Part shown: positions 15,862 to 24,346 of the stretch, piece by piece
Numbering within the stretch: position 1 is the stretch's first letter
Layout of the letters: every line of letters begins with the position of its first letter
NCBI GenBank assembly: GCA_001798595.1
Contig: MGSS01000006.1
Span: forward strand, 1 to 33,635
From: Deltaproteobacteria bacterium RIFCSPLOWO2_12_FULL_60_19
GTDB lineage: Bacteria > Desulfobacterota > Binatia > UBA9968
Reading direction: 5' to 3'
DNA length: 33,635 nucleotides
Made by a program: the position numbers and the translations under genes
Notes under the pieces: generated by a model
Databases searched by the model: none
What the model was told of the DNA's origin: nothing
The model's input: only the letters and a program-made list of their open reading frames with translations

Positions 15862-16689
15862 ATGGCGACCCCCACGGATGAGCAGATCATCGACGAGCTC
15901 GGCCTGCGGCGCGAACGCGCCCGGTCGATTTACGATCACCCGAATCTGATCCGCGCCGCCTCCGTGCTCTGCTTCCTCGCGCTGTGGGAGGTTTACGGCC
16001 GGCGGAGCGACCCTCTCCTGCTGACTTATCCGACGGCCGTTTTCTGGGCGGCGATCCAGCTGATCCGCACCGGAGAACTGCTCCGCCAGGCGGCCGTGAG
16101 CCTGGCCACGCTGGGAGTGGGCTTCGGCGTCTCCATCGCGCTGGGCGTCGGCCTGGGCCTTCTGACGGGGCGCTCGCGCGTCGCCGAGGCGGTTCTGGAC
16201 CCTCACTTGAACGCCCTTTACGCGACGCCTCAAGTCGCGCTCACGCCGCTGTTGATGATGTGGCTCGGCCTCGGCTTCGCGGTAAAAGTGGTCATTATTT
16301 TCCTGTTCGCTTTCTTCCCGATCCTCATCAACACCACGAGCGGCGTGAAGAACGTCAGCGCGTCGCTGGTGGAAGTCGGGCACGCCTACCTTGCGTCGGA
16401 ACGGCAAATTCTTTTTAAAGTCGTCTTTCCCGCGGCCCTCCCCTTCATCATGGCCGGAATCCGGTTGGCGGTGGGGCGCGCGCTGGTGGGAATGGTCGTT
16501 GCGGAGCTGTTCACCGCCATCACCGGTCTCGGCGCCATGCTCACGCTTTACGGCAACCTTTTCGAGACCGCCAAGATGTTCGTCGTCATCGTTGTGTTCG
16601 GACTGCTCGGCGTCGGGCTCATCCGCGCCACGCAGGCGCTCGAAACACGGATGGCCCGCTGGAAGGAGACCGAGCGCGCGAACCGGTGA
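15862..16689 (+). CDS. ABC importer permease 1, SsuC type
   Basis: The product is 275 residues with about six membrane helices of the BPD inner-membrane family. It carries the EAA coupling loop that contacts the ATPase (SLVEVGHAYLASERQILFKV, FPAALPFIMAGIRLAVGRAL) and the helix-end motif ITGLGAML. The chosen ATG at 15862 follows the ATPase stop closely; the upstream in-frame extension overlaps that gene. It ends in RWKETERANR. A 47-base AT-rich spacer with repeated ttgaat words (16690-16736) separates it from a second, related permease gene. Confidence 0.9.
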   Translation: MATPTDEQIIDELGLRRERARSIYDHPNLIRAASVLCFLALWEVYGRRSDPLLLTYPTAVFWAAIQLIRTGELLRQAAVSLATLGVGFGVSIALGVGLGLLTGRSRVAEAVLDPHLNALYATPQVALTPLLMMWLGLGFAVKVVIIFLFAFFPILINTTSGVKNVSASLVEVGHAYLASERQILFKVVFPAALPFIMAGIRLAVGRALVGMVVAELFTAITGLGAMLTLYGNLFETAKMFVVIVVFGLLGVGLIRATQALETRMARWKETERANR

Positions 16690-16736
16690 AATAATTTTTA
16701 ATTGTGAATTTTGAATCTTGAATTGGAAAAAAGTCG

Positions 16737-17564
16737 ATGGCGTTGAACGCTCTTGAGCAGCAGGCCCTAACCGATCTCGATCTCTCCCGCGCCCGGCCCT
16801 TTCGATTGGCCGATCGTCTCGGCGCGGTCCGCGTCCTCTCGGTCGGCCTGCTCATTCTTGCGTGGGAAATCTTCGGACGCGACGTCAACCCGCTCTTTCT
16901 TTCCTATCCGAGCGCGATCGCGCGCGCGACGATGCAGCTGCTCACGGCGGGCGAGTTCCAGCGCCAGGCGCTGGGGAGCTTGCAGGTCTATGCGATCGGC
17001 CTTTCAGCCGCGCTGCTTCTCGGCATCGCCCTTGGCCTTCTCATGGGACGCTACCGCCTGGCGGAGTATATTTTGGACCCCTACGTTTACGCTCTGGACG
17101 CCACGCCGCGCGTCGCGCTGATTCCGTTGCTGCTGCTCTGGTTCGGCCTGGGGCCGATGTCGAAAATTGCCATCGTCTTTTTGAGCGGCCTCTTTCCGGT
17201 GCTGATGAATACTTTCAGCGGCGTGAGGACCGTGAGCGCTTCGCTCGTCGAAGTCGGACGGGCCTACGGCGCCGGAGAGAGAAACATTTTCGCCAAGATC
17301 ATCCTCCCCGCCTCCCTCCCCTTCATCATGGCCGGCATCCGCCTCGCCGTCGGCCGGGCGCTCATCGGCATCATCACCGCCGAGATGTTCGCCGCCGTGA
17401 CGGGCCTGGGCGCGCTGCTCATCCGCTACTCCAGCGCGCTGGCGACGGACAAGTTCTTCGTGCCGGTGATCTTCCTCGCCGTTTTAGGGGTCATCCTGAG
17501 CCATGCCGTGGAGCTTTGGGAAAAGCGGCTGGCGCCATGGAAGGAAACAGAACGCGCGCTTTAG
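16737..17564 (+). CDS. ABC importer permease 2, SsuC type
   Basis: The product is 275 residues and is clearly paralogous to permease 1 over the full length. It has the same helix layout, EAA loop (SASLVEVGRAYGAGERNIFA, LPASLPFIMAGIRLAVGRAL) and C-terminal WKETERA, with substitutions throughout. Importers of this class are normally homodimeric in the permease, so two divergent copies in one operon suggest a heterodimer or two alternative importers sharing one ATPase. The RBS is weak (GGAA in an AT-rich spacer). It is the last gene of the operon and is followed by repeat C. Confidence 0.9.
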   Translation: MALNALEQQALTDLDLSRARPFRLADRLGAVRVLSVGLLILAWEIFGRDVNPLFLSYPSAIARATMQLLTAGEFQRQALGSLQVYAIGLSAALLLGIALGLLMGRYRLAEYILDPYVYALDATPRVALIPLLLLWFGLGPMSKIAIVFLSGLFPVLMNTFSGVRTVSASLVEVGRAYGAGERNIFAKIILPASLPFIMAGIRLAVGRALIGIITAEMFAAVTGLGALLIRYSSALATDKFFVPVIFLAVLGVILSHAVELWEKRLAPWKETERAL

Positions 17565-17572
17565 AAAACATC

Positions 17573-17660
17573 GTGTTCGTGTCACTTCGAGGCCGGCCTC
17601 CGAAGTGTCGGGCTCGTGTTCGTATTTCTCTACCGAACACGAACCACGATCACGAGCACG
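17573..17660. repeat. Repeat C, second copy, split by a 25-bp palindrome
   Basis: The left arm (atcgtgttcgtg) and right arm (cgaacacgaaccacgatcac, then gagcacg) are complementary. Between them sits a different near-perfect palindrome at 17583-17607, CACTTCG, AGGCCGGCCT, CCGAAGTG, which looks like an insertion. The element separates the convergent permease 2 and channel genes and may act as a shared 3' end. Confidence 0.65.
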
Positions 17661-17665
17661 CCCCC

Positions 17666-18841
17666 TTAGCGCTTGGCCGCTTGTCCATCCACCTGCGCTC
17701 CCGACATTCTTCGCTCGGCGACTTCCATGACCGCCGCTTTAAGATCGGGATGCGCTTCGAGCAGGCGGCGGAAGTCCGCCACTTCAAGCGCGAGCAGTTG
17801 GCACTCGCTCACGGAGGTCACGGTCGCCGTGCGCACCGTGTCGCGCAACAACGCAATCTCGCCGAAGTACTGGCCGCGCCCGAGACGGACCGGGTGGGGC
17901 TGAACATCCACTTCGACTTCGCCGGACATGATGAAAAACATCGCGTCCGCCGGCTCGCCGCGCCGCACCACGACGTAGTGGGCGGGAACGATCTCGCGCT
18001 TGAGCAGTCCGGCGATCTCGGCGATGCGGCTGGCGTCCAGGCCGGCGAAGAGCGGCACTTTGGCGACGCTCTGCCAGGTAACGACGAAATCGCGCTTGCG
18101 GATCTCGTTGGCAAAACCCGTGGCGAGGATGCCCGCGGGGATCGCGAACATTGCGATGCCGAGGATCATCAGCATGCCGCCGAACATTTTGCCCAACGGC
18201 GTGATCGGCACAATGTCTCCATAACCGACCGAGGCCATAGTGACAATCGCCCACCACATGGTGTGCGGGATGCTGCTAAAGAGTTCCGGCTGAGCTTCGC
18301 GCTCGAGCATGAACATGATGCCCGACTCCACGACCAATAACACCACCATGACGAGCAGGGCCGCGAGCAAGGGCCGGCTTTCAGTGCGGATCACCGCCAC
18401 AAAGAGCGGCAGCCCCGAGGCGTAGCGCGCGACTTTGAGGAGACGGAGCAGTTGCAGAACACGGAGCCAGTCGGCGTGGATCGGCGCGAAAAGATTCAGA
18501 TAGAATGGCGCGACGGCGAGCAGATCGATCAGTCCGTAGGCCGACACGGCATAACAAAAACGCGCACGCCACGGCGCGCGGGCGCCCTGCGGATCGTCCT
18601 CCGGCGCCACCCACCAGCGGAGTAAATATTCGACCGTCAGCACGCCGACGGCGATGACTTCAGCGGCGGTGAACAGGGAAGCATACTCGGAAGCGAGCGA
18701 TCGGACCGTTGCCAACGCCGCGGCGGCCACGCTGGCGACGATTACCACGAGCAGGGAACACTCAACCAGGCCCCTCAGCCAAGAACCTGCCTCGCTCTCT
18801 TCGAGCGCTCCGCCGACCCGCGATCTCCAACTCGGTGTCAT
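17666..18841 (-). CDS. Cyclic-nucleotide-gated potassium channel (MloK1-like)
   Basis: The product is 391 residues. The N-terminal two thirds hold six membrane helices, including an S4-like helix (LRVLQLLRLLKVARYASG) and a pore loop with the selectivity filter SVGYGD at residues 204-209. The cytoplasmic C-terminus is a CNB domain (about 265-375): KVPLFAGLDASRIAEIAGLL, RRGEPADAMFFIMSGEVEVD and FGEIALLRDTVRTATV. The phosphate-binding cassette is canonical (Gly-Glu and Arg-Thr-Ala), so it should bind cAMP or cGMP. The order matches bacterial CNG channels such as MloK1. Its cyclase partner could be the gene at 12794. It is convergent with the importer operon and ends just after repeat C. Confidence 0.92.
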   Translation of the reverse strand: MTPSWRSRVGGALEESEAGSWLRGLVECSLLVVIVASVAAAALATVRSLASEYASLFTAAEVIAVGVLTVEYLLRWWVAPEDDPQGARAPWRARFCYAVSAYGLIDLLAVAPFYLNLFAPIHADWLRVLQLLRLLKVARYASGLPLFVAVIRTESRPLLAALLVMVVLLVVESGIMFMLEREAQPELFSSIPHTMWWAIVTMASVGYGDIVPITPLGKMFGGMLMILGIAMFAIPAGILATGFANEIRKRDFVVTWQSVAKVPLFAGLDASRIAEIAGLLKREIVPAHYVVVRRGEPADAMFFIMSGEVEVDVQPHPVRLGRGQYFGEIALLRDTVRTATVTSVSECQLLALEVADFRRLLEAHPDLKAAVMEVAERRMSGAQVDGQAAKR

Positions 18842-18903
18842 GCCTACGATCCCCGCCCCTGATTATCGCAGGGCCGGGCAAATGTCCAACCGACGGACGG
18901 CTT

Positions 18904-18952
18904 CGTGGCTCGTGATCGTGTCTCGTGCTCGACCCCTCCCCACGAGCACGAC
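18904..18952. repeat. Repeat C, third copy, hairpin
   Basis: After cgtggctcgtgatcgtg the arms TCGTGCTCG and CGAGCACGA pair around accccccctcccca-like loop bases. It belongs to the same word family as 15022-15093. The rest of 18842-19070 shows no gene or clear promoter. Confidence 0.6.
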
Positions 18953-19070
18953 CTGCTGTATTGAGGCCGGTCAGAACGGTCCCAGCTACAAGGCGCGCGA
19001 AGGTCCGCGAGCGGAGGCGTACTTTTCCAGTACGTTGACGCGAAGCGGGCCGAGCGCACCTATCACTACC

Positions 19071-19206
19071 GCCCGCCTGGGGGTCTCTCGAAGGGCCTAC
19101 GCGTGGGACGAGAAGGATCAAGCGTACCTCACACATGCTCTCAGCTCTTCGGAGCAGCGTGACACCGACGTATCGCGTAGGCCCGGAGAGAGATTCCCAG
19201 GCGGGC
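19071..19206 (+). ncRNA. Long-hairpin structured RNA, copy 1
   Basis: A helix of about 30 bp closes a 70-nt core. The outer part, GCCCGCCTGGG (19071-19081), pairs fully with CCCAGGCGGGC (19196-19206). The middle part, GGTCTCTC, pairs with GAGAGATT including two G-U pairs. Next come a symmetric GAA/GGA internal loop and the inner helix GGGCCTACGCG (19093-19103) with CGCGTAGGCCC (19174-19184). The core is 19104-19173. A second copy on the minus strand at 26003-26152 aligns without gaps over the core (53 of 70 identical by hand). Its inner helix has a C-G to T-A pair change and its outer helix is rewritten but still paired. The shared G-U pairs fix the strand. The overall shape recalls 6S RNA, but I cannot assign it. 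No convincing promoter or terminator is visible. Confidence 0.65.
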
Positions 19207-19234
19207 TGACGGTAGATGGGCCGTTATGGCCGGC

Positions 19235-22200
19235 CTACGAGCGGGAGGGATCGTAGCCGAGGACGGGCGAGAGCCAGCGCTCCACTTCCGCGACCGTCAT
19301 CCCCTTGCGCCTGGCGTAGGATTCGACTTGATCGCGGCCGACGGCGCTCACGGCGAAGTAGCGCGATTCCCGATGGGAAAAATAGAGGCCGGAGACCGAC
19401 GCCGCGGGAAGCATGGCGAAGTTCTCCGTGAGAGAAATGCCGGTCGTCTTTTCGACTTCCAGCAAATTGAACAGAGTCCGCTTCTCCGTGTGGTCCGGAC
19501 AGGCGGGATAGCCGGGCGCCGGGCGGATGCCCTGATATCTCTCTCCGATCAGCTCTTCATGCGTCAAGTTTTCGTTCCTGCCGTAGCTCCACTCGCGCCG
19601 TACCCGCTGGTGAAGATATTCGGCGAACGCCTCGGCGAGGCGGTCCGCTAGAGCTTTCGCCATGATCGCATTGTACTGGTCGTTGTCCTTCTCGAAGCGC
19701 TCGGCCAGTTCCTGCGTTCCGTGGCCCGTGGTGACGGCGAACGCTCCGAGGTAATCTCCCACGCCGCTCTCCCGCGGCGCGACAAAATCGCTCAGCGCCA
19801 GCTGCGGCTTGGCGGCCTGGCTCTCTTTCTGCTGGCGGAGCGTGTGAAATCGCGCCAGCTCCTTGCTCCGCGATTTGTCCGTGTACAGAATAATATCGTC
19901 TCCCTCGCTGTTGGCCGGGTAAAAGCCGTAGACCGCGTGGCCGGCCAGAAGTTTTTTCTCGACGATATTTTTCAACAGCTCTTTGGCGTTGGCGAAAAGC
20001 TCTCGCGCGGCGGGGCCCCGCGCCGGATCGTTGAGCAGGTCGGGGTAGCGGCCCCGGATCTCCCAGGTGTGGAAGAAAGGCGACCAGTCGATATAGGGAA
20101 CCAGCTCGGACAACGGAAATTCTCGCAAGACCTTCGCGCCGGTGAAGTCGGGCGCGTAGACATGGGATTCTTCCCAGTCGATGTGGAGCTTTTTTCGCCC
20201 CGCCTCCTCGTAGGTCAGCAATTGAACGGCCGTTTTGGCCTCGTACTGCCGGCGCAGCTCTTCCTGCTCGGCGCGGTTCTTCGCCGCCAATTCCTTTCGG
20301 CTGCGGGAGTTGGTCAGAGCGCCGACGACCGGCACGGCGCGCGACGCGTCGATCACATGAACGGTCTCATGCTCATACGCAGGCGCGATCTTGACCGCCG
20401 TGTGCCTCTTGCTCGTCGTCGCGCCGCCGATCAGCAGCGGCAGCTTGAGGCCGCACCGCTCCATCTCCTTGGCGACGTGGACCATCTCGTCGAGAGACGG
20501 CGTGATCAGTCCGCTCAGGCCGATCATATCCGCCTTCTCTTTGACGGCGGTTTCGATGATCCGATCCGCCGGGACCATGACGCCCAGATCGATGACCTCG
20601 TAATTATTGCAGCCGAGCACCACGCCGACGATGTTCTTCCCGATGTCGTGGACATCGCCTTTCACGGTCGCGAAGATAAGCTTCGCGCGGGCCCTGCCCT
20701 GATCGGCGGCCTTTTTCTCCGCCTCCATGAGAGGCGTGAGCTGGGCGACGGCCTTTTTCATCACGCGCGCGCTCTTCACCACCTGGGGAAGAAACATCTT
20801 CCCCTCGCCGAACAGATCGCCGACCACGTTCATGCCGTCCATCAGCGGCCCTTCGATGATCTCGAGCGGGCGCTGGTATTTCTTAAGCGCCTCTCCGAGA
20901 TCCTGCTCGATGTAATCGAGGATTCCTCTGATGACCGCCTCGGAGAGGCGGTGCTCCACGCTGCCTTCGCGCCAGGCCGCCTCCGCGGCGGCGCTCTTCG
21001 CGCTCCCTTTGTAGCGCTCGGCAAGCTCCAGCAGCCGCTCCGTGGCGTCGGGCCGACGATTGAACAGCACCTCTTCGACGCGCTCGAGCAATTCCCGGGG
21101 AATCTGCTCGTAAACCGCGAGCTGGCCGGCGTTGACGATCCCCATGTCCATGCCCGCCTGGATCGCGTGGTAGAGAAACGCCGCGTGCATCGCCTCGCGC
21201 ATCGCGTCGTTGCCGCGAAATGAGAACGAGATGTTGCTCACGCCCCCGGAGATGTGGCAGCGCGGGTAGAGCTGCTTCAGTTGCCGGGCCGCGTCGATGA
21301 AGTTGATCGCGTAGTCGTTGTGCTCCTCCATGCCCGTGGCGACGACCAGGATGTTGGTGTCGAAGATAATGTCGCTCTCGTCGAAGCCGATTTCCTGCGT
21401 CAGTATTTCGCGCGCGCGCGCGCAGATCCGGAGCCGGTGTTCGACGGTCGTAGCCTGGCCCTGCTCGTCGAAGGCCATGACGACCACCGCCGCGCCGTAA
21501 CGGCGGACGAGCCGCGCCCTGCGTTTGAACTCCTCTTCGCCCTCCTTGAGCGACAGAGAGTTGACCACGGACTTGCCCTGGACGCACTTGAGCCCCGCTT
21601 CGATCACGTCGAAGTTCGAGCTGTCGATCATGATCGGAATCCGGCTGATCTCCGGATTGGCCGCGATGTGGTGCAGGAAGGTGGCCATCGCCTTGACGGA
21701 ATCGAGCATCCCCTCGTCCATATTGACGTCGAGGATGTTGGCCCCGCCTTCCACCTGCTCGCGCGCGACGGTCAGGGCCTCCTCGTACTTCTCTTCCCGG
21801 ATGAGCCGGGCGAATTTGCGCGAGCCGGCGACGTTGGTCCGCTCCCCGATCATGATGAAGTTGGAGTCGGGGCGAATCGTCAGCTGCTCCAGACCGCTCA
21901 GGTGAGTAAAGCTGTCGCGCTCGACGGGGACCCGCGGATGTACGCCGCGCACGGCCTCAGCGACGGCGGCGATATGTTCCGGCGTCGTGCCGCAGCAGCC
22001 GCCGACCAGATTGAGCCATTTTTCTCGGGCCCAGTCACCCAAAAATTTGGCGAACTCCGCCGGACCCATGTCGTAGCCGCCGAACTCATTCGGCAGGCCG
22101 GCGTTGGGATAGGCGAAGATCGGGAGAGGCGAGAGGCGCGAAAGCTCCTCGATGAACGGAACCATCTGCGCTGGGCCGAGAGCGCAATTGATGCCGACGG

Positions 22201-22924
22201 CGGTGAGTTCCGCATGGGAAATTGAAGTTAAAAACGCTTCAAGCGTCTGCCCGGAAAGAGTCCGACCGCTCCGGTCCGTGATCGTCACCGAAGCGAGAAC
22301 CGGCAGGCGGGCGCCCCGGTCGTCAAAAAACTTGCCGATGGAAAAAAGGCAGGCCTTGAGGTTCAACGTGTCGAAGGTCGTTTCGGGCAAGAGTAGATCC
22401 ACTCCGCCGTCCACCAGACCGCGCACCTGCTCGTAGTAGGCCTCGACGAGCTGGTCGAACGTCACTCCACGAAAAGCGGGGTTGTTGACGTCCGGCGAAA
22501 GCGACGCCGTCCGGTTCGTCGGACCGATCGAGCCCGCTACAAAGCGCGGCTTGTCCGGCGTCTTTTTACTCGCGGCGTCCGCCGCACTGCGGGCGATTTT
22601 CGCCGCGGCCAGGTTGATCGCATAGACCTCACTCACAAGAGCGTAGTCCGCCATAGAGATGGCGTTGGCGTTGAAGCTGTTGGTCTCGATGATGTCGGCG
22701 CCGGCATCGAGAAAACTCCGGTGAATTTTTTCGATCGCCTCGGGCTGAGTCACCGAAAGCAGATCGTTGCAGCCCTTGAGCGGCCGGGAATGATGCGCAA
22801 AGCGCCGCCCGCGGAACGCCTCTTCGTCGAGCTTGAGCGCCTGGATCATAGTCCCCATCGCCCCGTCGATGACGAGGATCCTCTCACCGAGGAGCTGCGT
22901 TAATTTTTCTTCGACTTTTACCAT
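19235..22924 (-). CDS. metH: Cobalamin-dependent methionine synthase
   Basis: MetH transfers a methyl group from 5-methyltetrahydrofolate through cobalamin to homocysteine. The product is 1229 residues, full length, with all modules in order. The homocysteine-binding domain has zinc cysteines in INCALGP and [11 protein letters not shown]. The pterin domain has [25 protein letters not shown] and PIMIDSSNF. The B12 cap and Rossmann domain carries the DxHxxG motif in [19 protein letters not shown]. The SAM-binding reactivation domain has [15 protein letters not shown] and [16 protein letters not shown]. The ATG at 22924 is preferred over a TTG 14 codons upstream because [20 protein letters not shown] is the usual N-terminus. 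No B12 or SAM riboswitch fits in the 91 bases shared with the divergent nitroreductase gene. Confidence 0.97.
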   Translation of the reverse strand: MVKVEEKLTQLLGERILVIDGAMGTMIQALKLDEEAFRGRRFAHHSRPLKGCNDLLSVTQPEAIEKIHRSFLDAGADIIETNSFNANAISMADYALVSEVYAINLAAAKIARSAADAASKKTPDKPRFVAGSIGPTNRTASLSPDVNNPAFRGVTFDQLVEAYYEQVRGLVDGGVDLLLPETTFDTLNLKACLFSIGKFFDDRGARLPVLASVTITDRSGRTLSGQTLEAFLTSISHAELTAVGINCALGPAQMVPFIEELSRLSPLPIFAYPNAGLPNEFGGYDMGPAEFAKFLGDWAREKWLNLVGGCCGTTPEHIAAVAEAVRGVHPRVPVERDSFTHLSGLEQLTIRPDSNFIMIGERTNVAGSRKFARLIREEKYEEALTVAREQVEGGANILDVNMDEGMLDSVKAMATFLHHIAANPEISRIPIMIDSSNFDVIEAGLKCVQGKSVVNSLSLKEGEEEFKRRARLVRRYGAAVVVMAFDEQGQATTVEHRLRICARAREILTQEIGFDESDIIFDTNILVVATGMEEHNDYAINFIDAARQLKQLYPRCHISGGVSNISFSFRGNDAMREAMHAAFLYHAIQAGMDMGIVNAGQLAVYEQIPRELLERVEEVLFNRRPDATERLLELAERYKGSAKSAAAEAAWREGSVEHRLSEAVIRGILDYIEQDLGEALKKYQRPLEIIEGPLMDGMNVVGDLFGEGKMFLPQVVKSARVMKKAVAQLTPLMEAEKKAADQGRARAKLIFATVKGDVHDIGKNIVGVVLGCNNYEVIDLGVMVPADRIIETAVKEKADMIGLSGLITPSLDEMVHVAKEMERCGLKLPLLIGGATTSKRHTAVKIAPAYEHETVHVIDASRAVPVVGALTNSRSRKELAAKNRAEQEELRRQYEAKTAVQLLTYEEAGRKKLHIDWEESHVYAPDFTGAKVLREFPLSELVPYIDWSPFFHTWEIRGRYPDLLNDPARGPAARELFANAKELLKNIVEKKLLAGHAVYGFYPANSEGDDIILYTDKSRSKELARFHTLRQQKESQAAKPQLALSDFVAPRESGVGDYLGAFAVTTGHGTQELAERFEKDNDQYNAIMAKALADRLAEAFAEYLHQRVRREWSYGRNENLTHEELIGERYQGIRPAPGYPACPDHTEKRTLFNLLEVEKTTGISLTENFAMLPAASVSGLYFSHRESRYFAVSAVGRDQVESYARRKGMTVAEVERWLSPVLGYDPSRS

Positions 22925-23015
22925 GTCTGCTTTACAGAACCTTGCGTTATCATAGTAGAATAGCAAGCGGCTGGCTGGCTCGCAAACTTACTACCGCGAT
23001 GCTATAGGGGTTCGG

Positions 23016-23663
23016 ATGAACAGCAAAGAGTTGTTGGATGTCGTCCGCTCAAGACGCAGCGTCCGCGTCTACCGCACGGGCAAGGTCACAGACAAGCAGT
23101 TGGAGATGATTCTGGAAGCCGCGCGCTGGGCGCCGTCGGGCGCGAACACCCAGCCATGGGAGTTCGTCGTGACGCGCGACCGCGCGAAGATGAAGCGCGT
23201 GCGGCAGATATACGATCAGGAGTGGAAGCAGCGCAAGCTCGAGGATCCTGTCAATTATAAAGGGTTAAAAAAAGATTACGTCGGCGACGTGAGCGTCCTC
23301 GTGCTCGTTTGCGCCGACCCGCGCACCATGCGCGTCTATCTAACGACGCGCCAGCCCGGCGATCGGGAGAAACTCTTTCAGGCGAGCGTTGCGAATGCCG
23401 TGGAACATATGATGCTGATGGCTGCGAGCATGGGACTGGGAACGGTGTGGGTTTCCGTGCGCGAGGAAGTCGAAGCTGAATTGCGAGAGCTGTTTAAAGT
23501 CCCTCAGCCCTTGCGCCTGCTCTGGATCATGCCGATCGGCCACGCCAAAGCCTGGCCCAAGGCCAAACCCCGGAGAAAAATCTCGGACTTCACCCACCGG
23601 GAAGTCTACGACTCGAAGAAACTTCGCGAGGATTCCGACATCCGCGCCTGGCCGAAAGAATAG
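23016..23663 (+). CDS. Nitroreductase family FMN oxidoreductase
   Basis: The product is 215 residues. Family motifs are RRSVRVYRTGKVTDKQLEMI near the N-terminus, where Arg and Ser contact FMN phosphate, ARWAPSGANTQPWEFVV, and the second FMN segment HMMLMAASMGLGTVWVSV. The C-terminus LLWIMPIGHAK-type is usual. Members reduce nitro compounds, quinones or flavins using NAD(P)H; the substrate is unknown. An AGGGG precedes the ATG. The gene is divergent from metH. Its TAG stop forms the first bases of a palindromic repeat shared with the next gene. Confidence 0.9.
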   Translation: MNSKELLDVVRSRRSVRVYRTGKVTDKQLEMILEAARWAPSGANTQPWEFVVTRDRAKMKRVRQIYDQEWKQRKLEDPVNYKGLKKDYVGDVSVLVLVCADPRTMRVYLTTRQPGDREKLFQASVANAVEHMMLMAASMGLGTVWVSVREEVEAELRELFKVPQPLRLLWIMPIGHAKAWPKAKPRRKISDFTHREVYDSKKLREDSDIRAWPKE

Positions 23664-23690
23664 GACGCATAAGACAGATAGGACCGATAA
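23661..23690. repeat. Repeat E (taggacgcataagacagata...), left copy
   Basis: Words of the type taggac, ataag and atagga fill the gap after the nitroreductase stop. The first three bases are the stop codon itself. Related copies occur inside (24091-24120) and after (24292-24323) the next gene. Confidence 0.6.
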
Positions 23691-23714
23691 TAAAGAATCG
23701 CAGGAGGTAACGAG

Positions 23715-24296
23715 ATGGCGGACGGACAGGACAAGCCACGCCCGGGTTTGATTCCGGCGCACGGCGGATACCAAGAGCTGAAGTCGTATCAGAACTCGGA
23801 GATCGTCTATGACGCCACGGTCAGGTTCTGCGACCGGTTCGTGGACCGGCGTTCGCGCACGCACGACCAGATGGTGCAGGCGGCGCGCAGCGGCAAGCAG
23901 AACATCGCCGAGGGGAGCATGGCCTCAGCCACCTCCAAGAAAACCGAACTCAAGCTGGTAAACGTGGCGCGGGCGAGCCTCGAAGAGCTGCTGCTCGACT
24001 TCGAGGATTTTTTGCGCCAACGCGGCCTGACGGTTTGGGGAAAAGATCACGCGACAGCGCAGGCGGTGAGAAAGCTCGCTTACGCGCAGAATAGGTCATA
24101 TACGACCTATAAGCCCTATGTTGAAGACTCCCCACCTGAGGTCGCCGCAAACACTCTCATCTGTCTGATCAACCAAACTAACTACCTTCTCGACCAGCAA
24201 CTGCGCCAGCTTGAGCGGCAGTTTCTGGAAGAAGGTGGGTTCACAGAGAAACTCTACCGGGTACGAAGTGAGGCGAGGAAGAGAGGCCGAACATAG
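23715..24296 (+). CDS. Four-helix-bundle protein, 23S rRNA IVP-related
   Basis: The product is 193 residues. The core is a four-helix bundle of the type encoded in 23S rRNA intervening sequences: EIVYDATVRFCDRFVD, HDQMVQAARSGKQNIAEGS, TSKKTELKLVNVARASLEEL and TLICLINQTNYLLDQQLRQL. The Lys-Gln-Asn-Ile-Ala-Glu-Gly stretch is the family hallmark. It most resembles the variant called four helix bundle suffix protein. The biochemical function is unknown. The RBS is strong (AGGAGGTAACGAG). Residues 126-135 (RSYTTYKPY region) are encoded by a palindromic repeat copy, and the stop codon opens the next repeat copy. No 23S rRNA gene is in the window. Confidence 0.82.
   Translation: MADGQDKPRPGLIPAHGGYQELKSYQNSEIVYDATVRFCDRFVDRRSRTHDQMVQAARSGKQNIAEGSMASATSKKTELKLVNVARASLEELLLDFEDFLRQRGLTVWGKDHATAQAVRKLAYAQNRSYTTYKPYVEDSPPEVAANTLICLINQTNYLLDQQLRQLERQFLEEGGFTEKLYRVRSEARKRGRT
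24091..24120. repeat. Repeat E copy inside the four-helix-bundle gene
   Basis: ATAGGTC (24091-24097) and GACCTAT (24104-24110) form a perfect inverted repeat around atatac, followed by aagccctatg. The 30 bases keep the reading frame and encode the Tyr/Thr-rich SYTTYKPY stretch. Confidence 0.65.
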
Positions 24297-24346
24297 GTCC
24301 TATAGGACTTATGGGGCCTATACTCCAAGCACCACGCCCCTATACC
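24292..24346. repeat. Repeat E, right copy, between convergent genes
   Basis: The segment begins cataggtcctataggac, where TCCTATAGGA is a perfect palindrome. It continues atggggcctatactcc, with a further arm gcccctata at 24338-24346 that reaches into the RNase G stop region. The four-helix stop TAG is within its first bases. It may serve as a two-way 3' hairpin, though no T-run is visible. Confidence 0.55.

Noticed and set aside
19071-19206. SRP RNA or tmRNA as identity of the long hairpin
   Set aside because: The conserved SRP apical loop and the tmRNA ends are not present. 6S RNA stays possible but unproven.
19721-21223. Long plus-strand open frame opposite metH
   Set aside because: It mirrors the MetH codons and has no recognisable domain or RBS.
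22922-22966. TTG at 22966 as metH start
   Set aside because: The extra 14 residues are not typical of MetH, and the ATG at 22924 gives the normal N-terminus.
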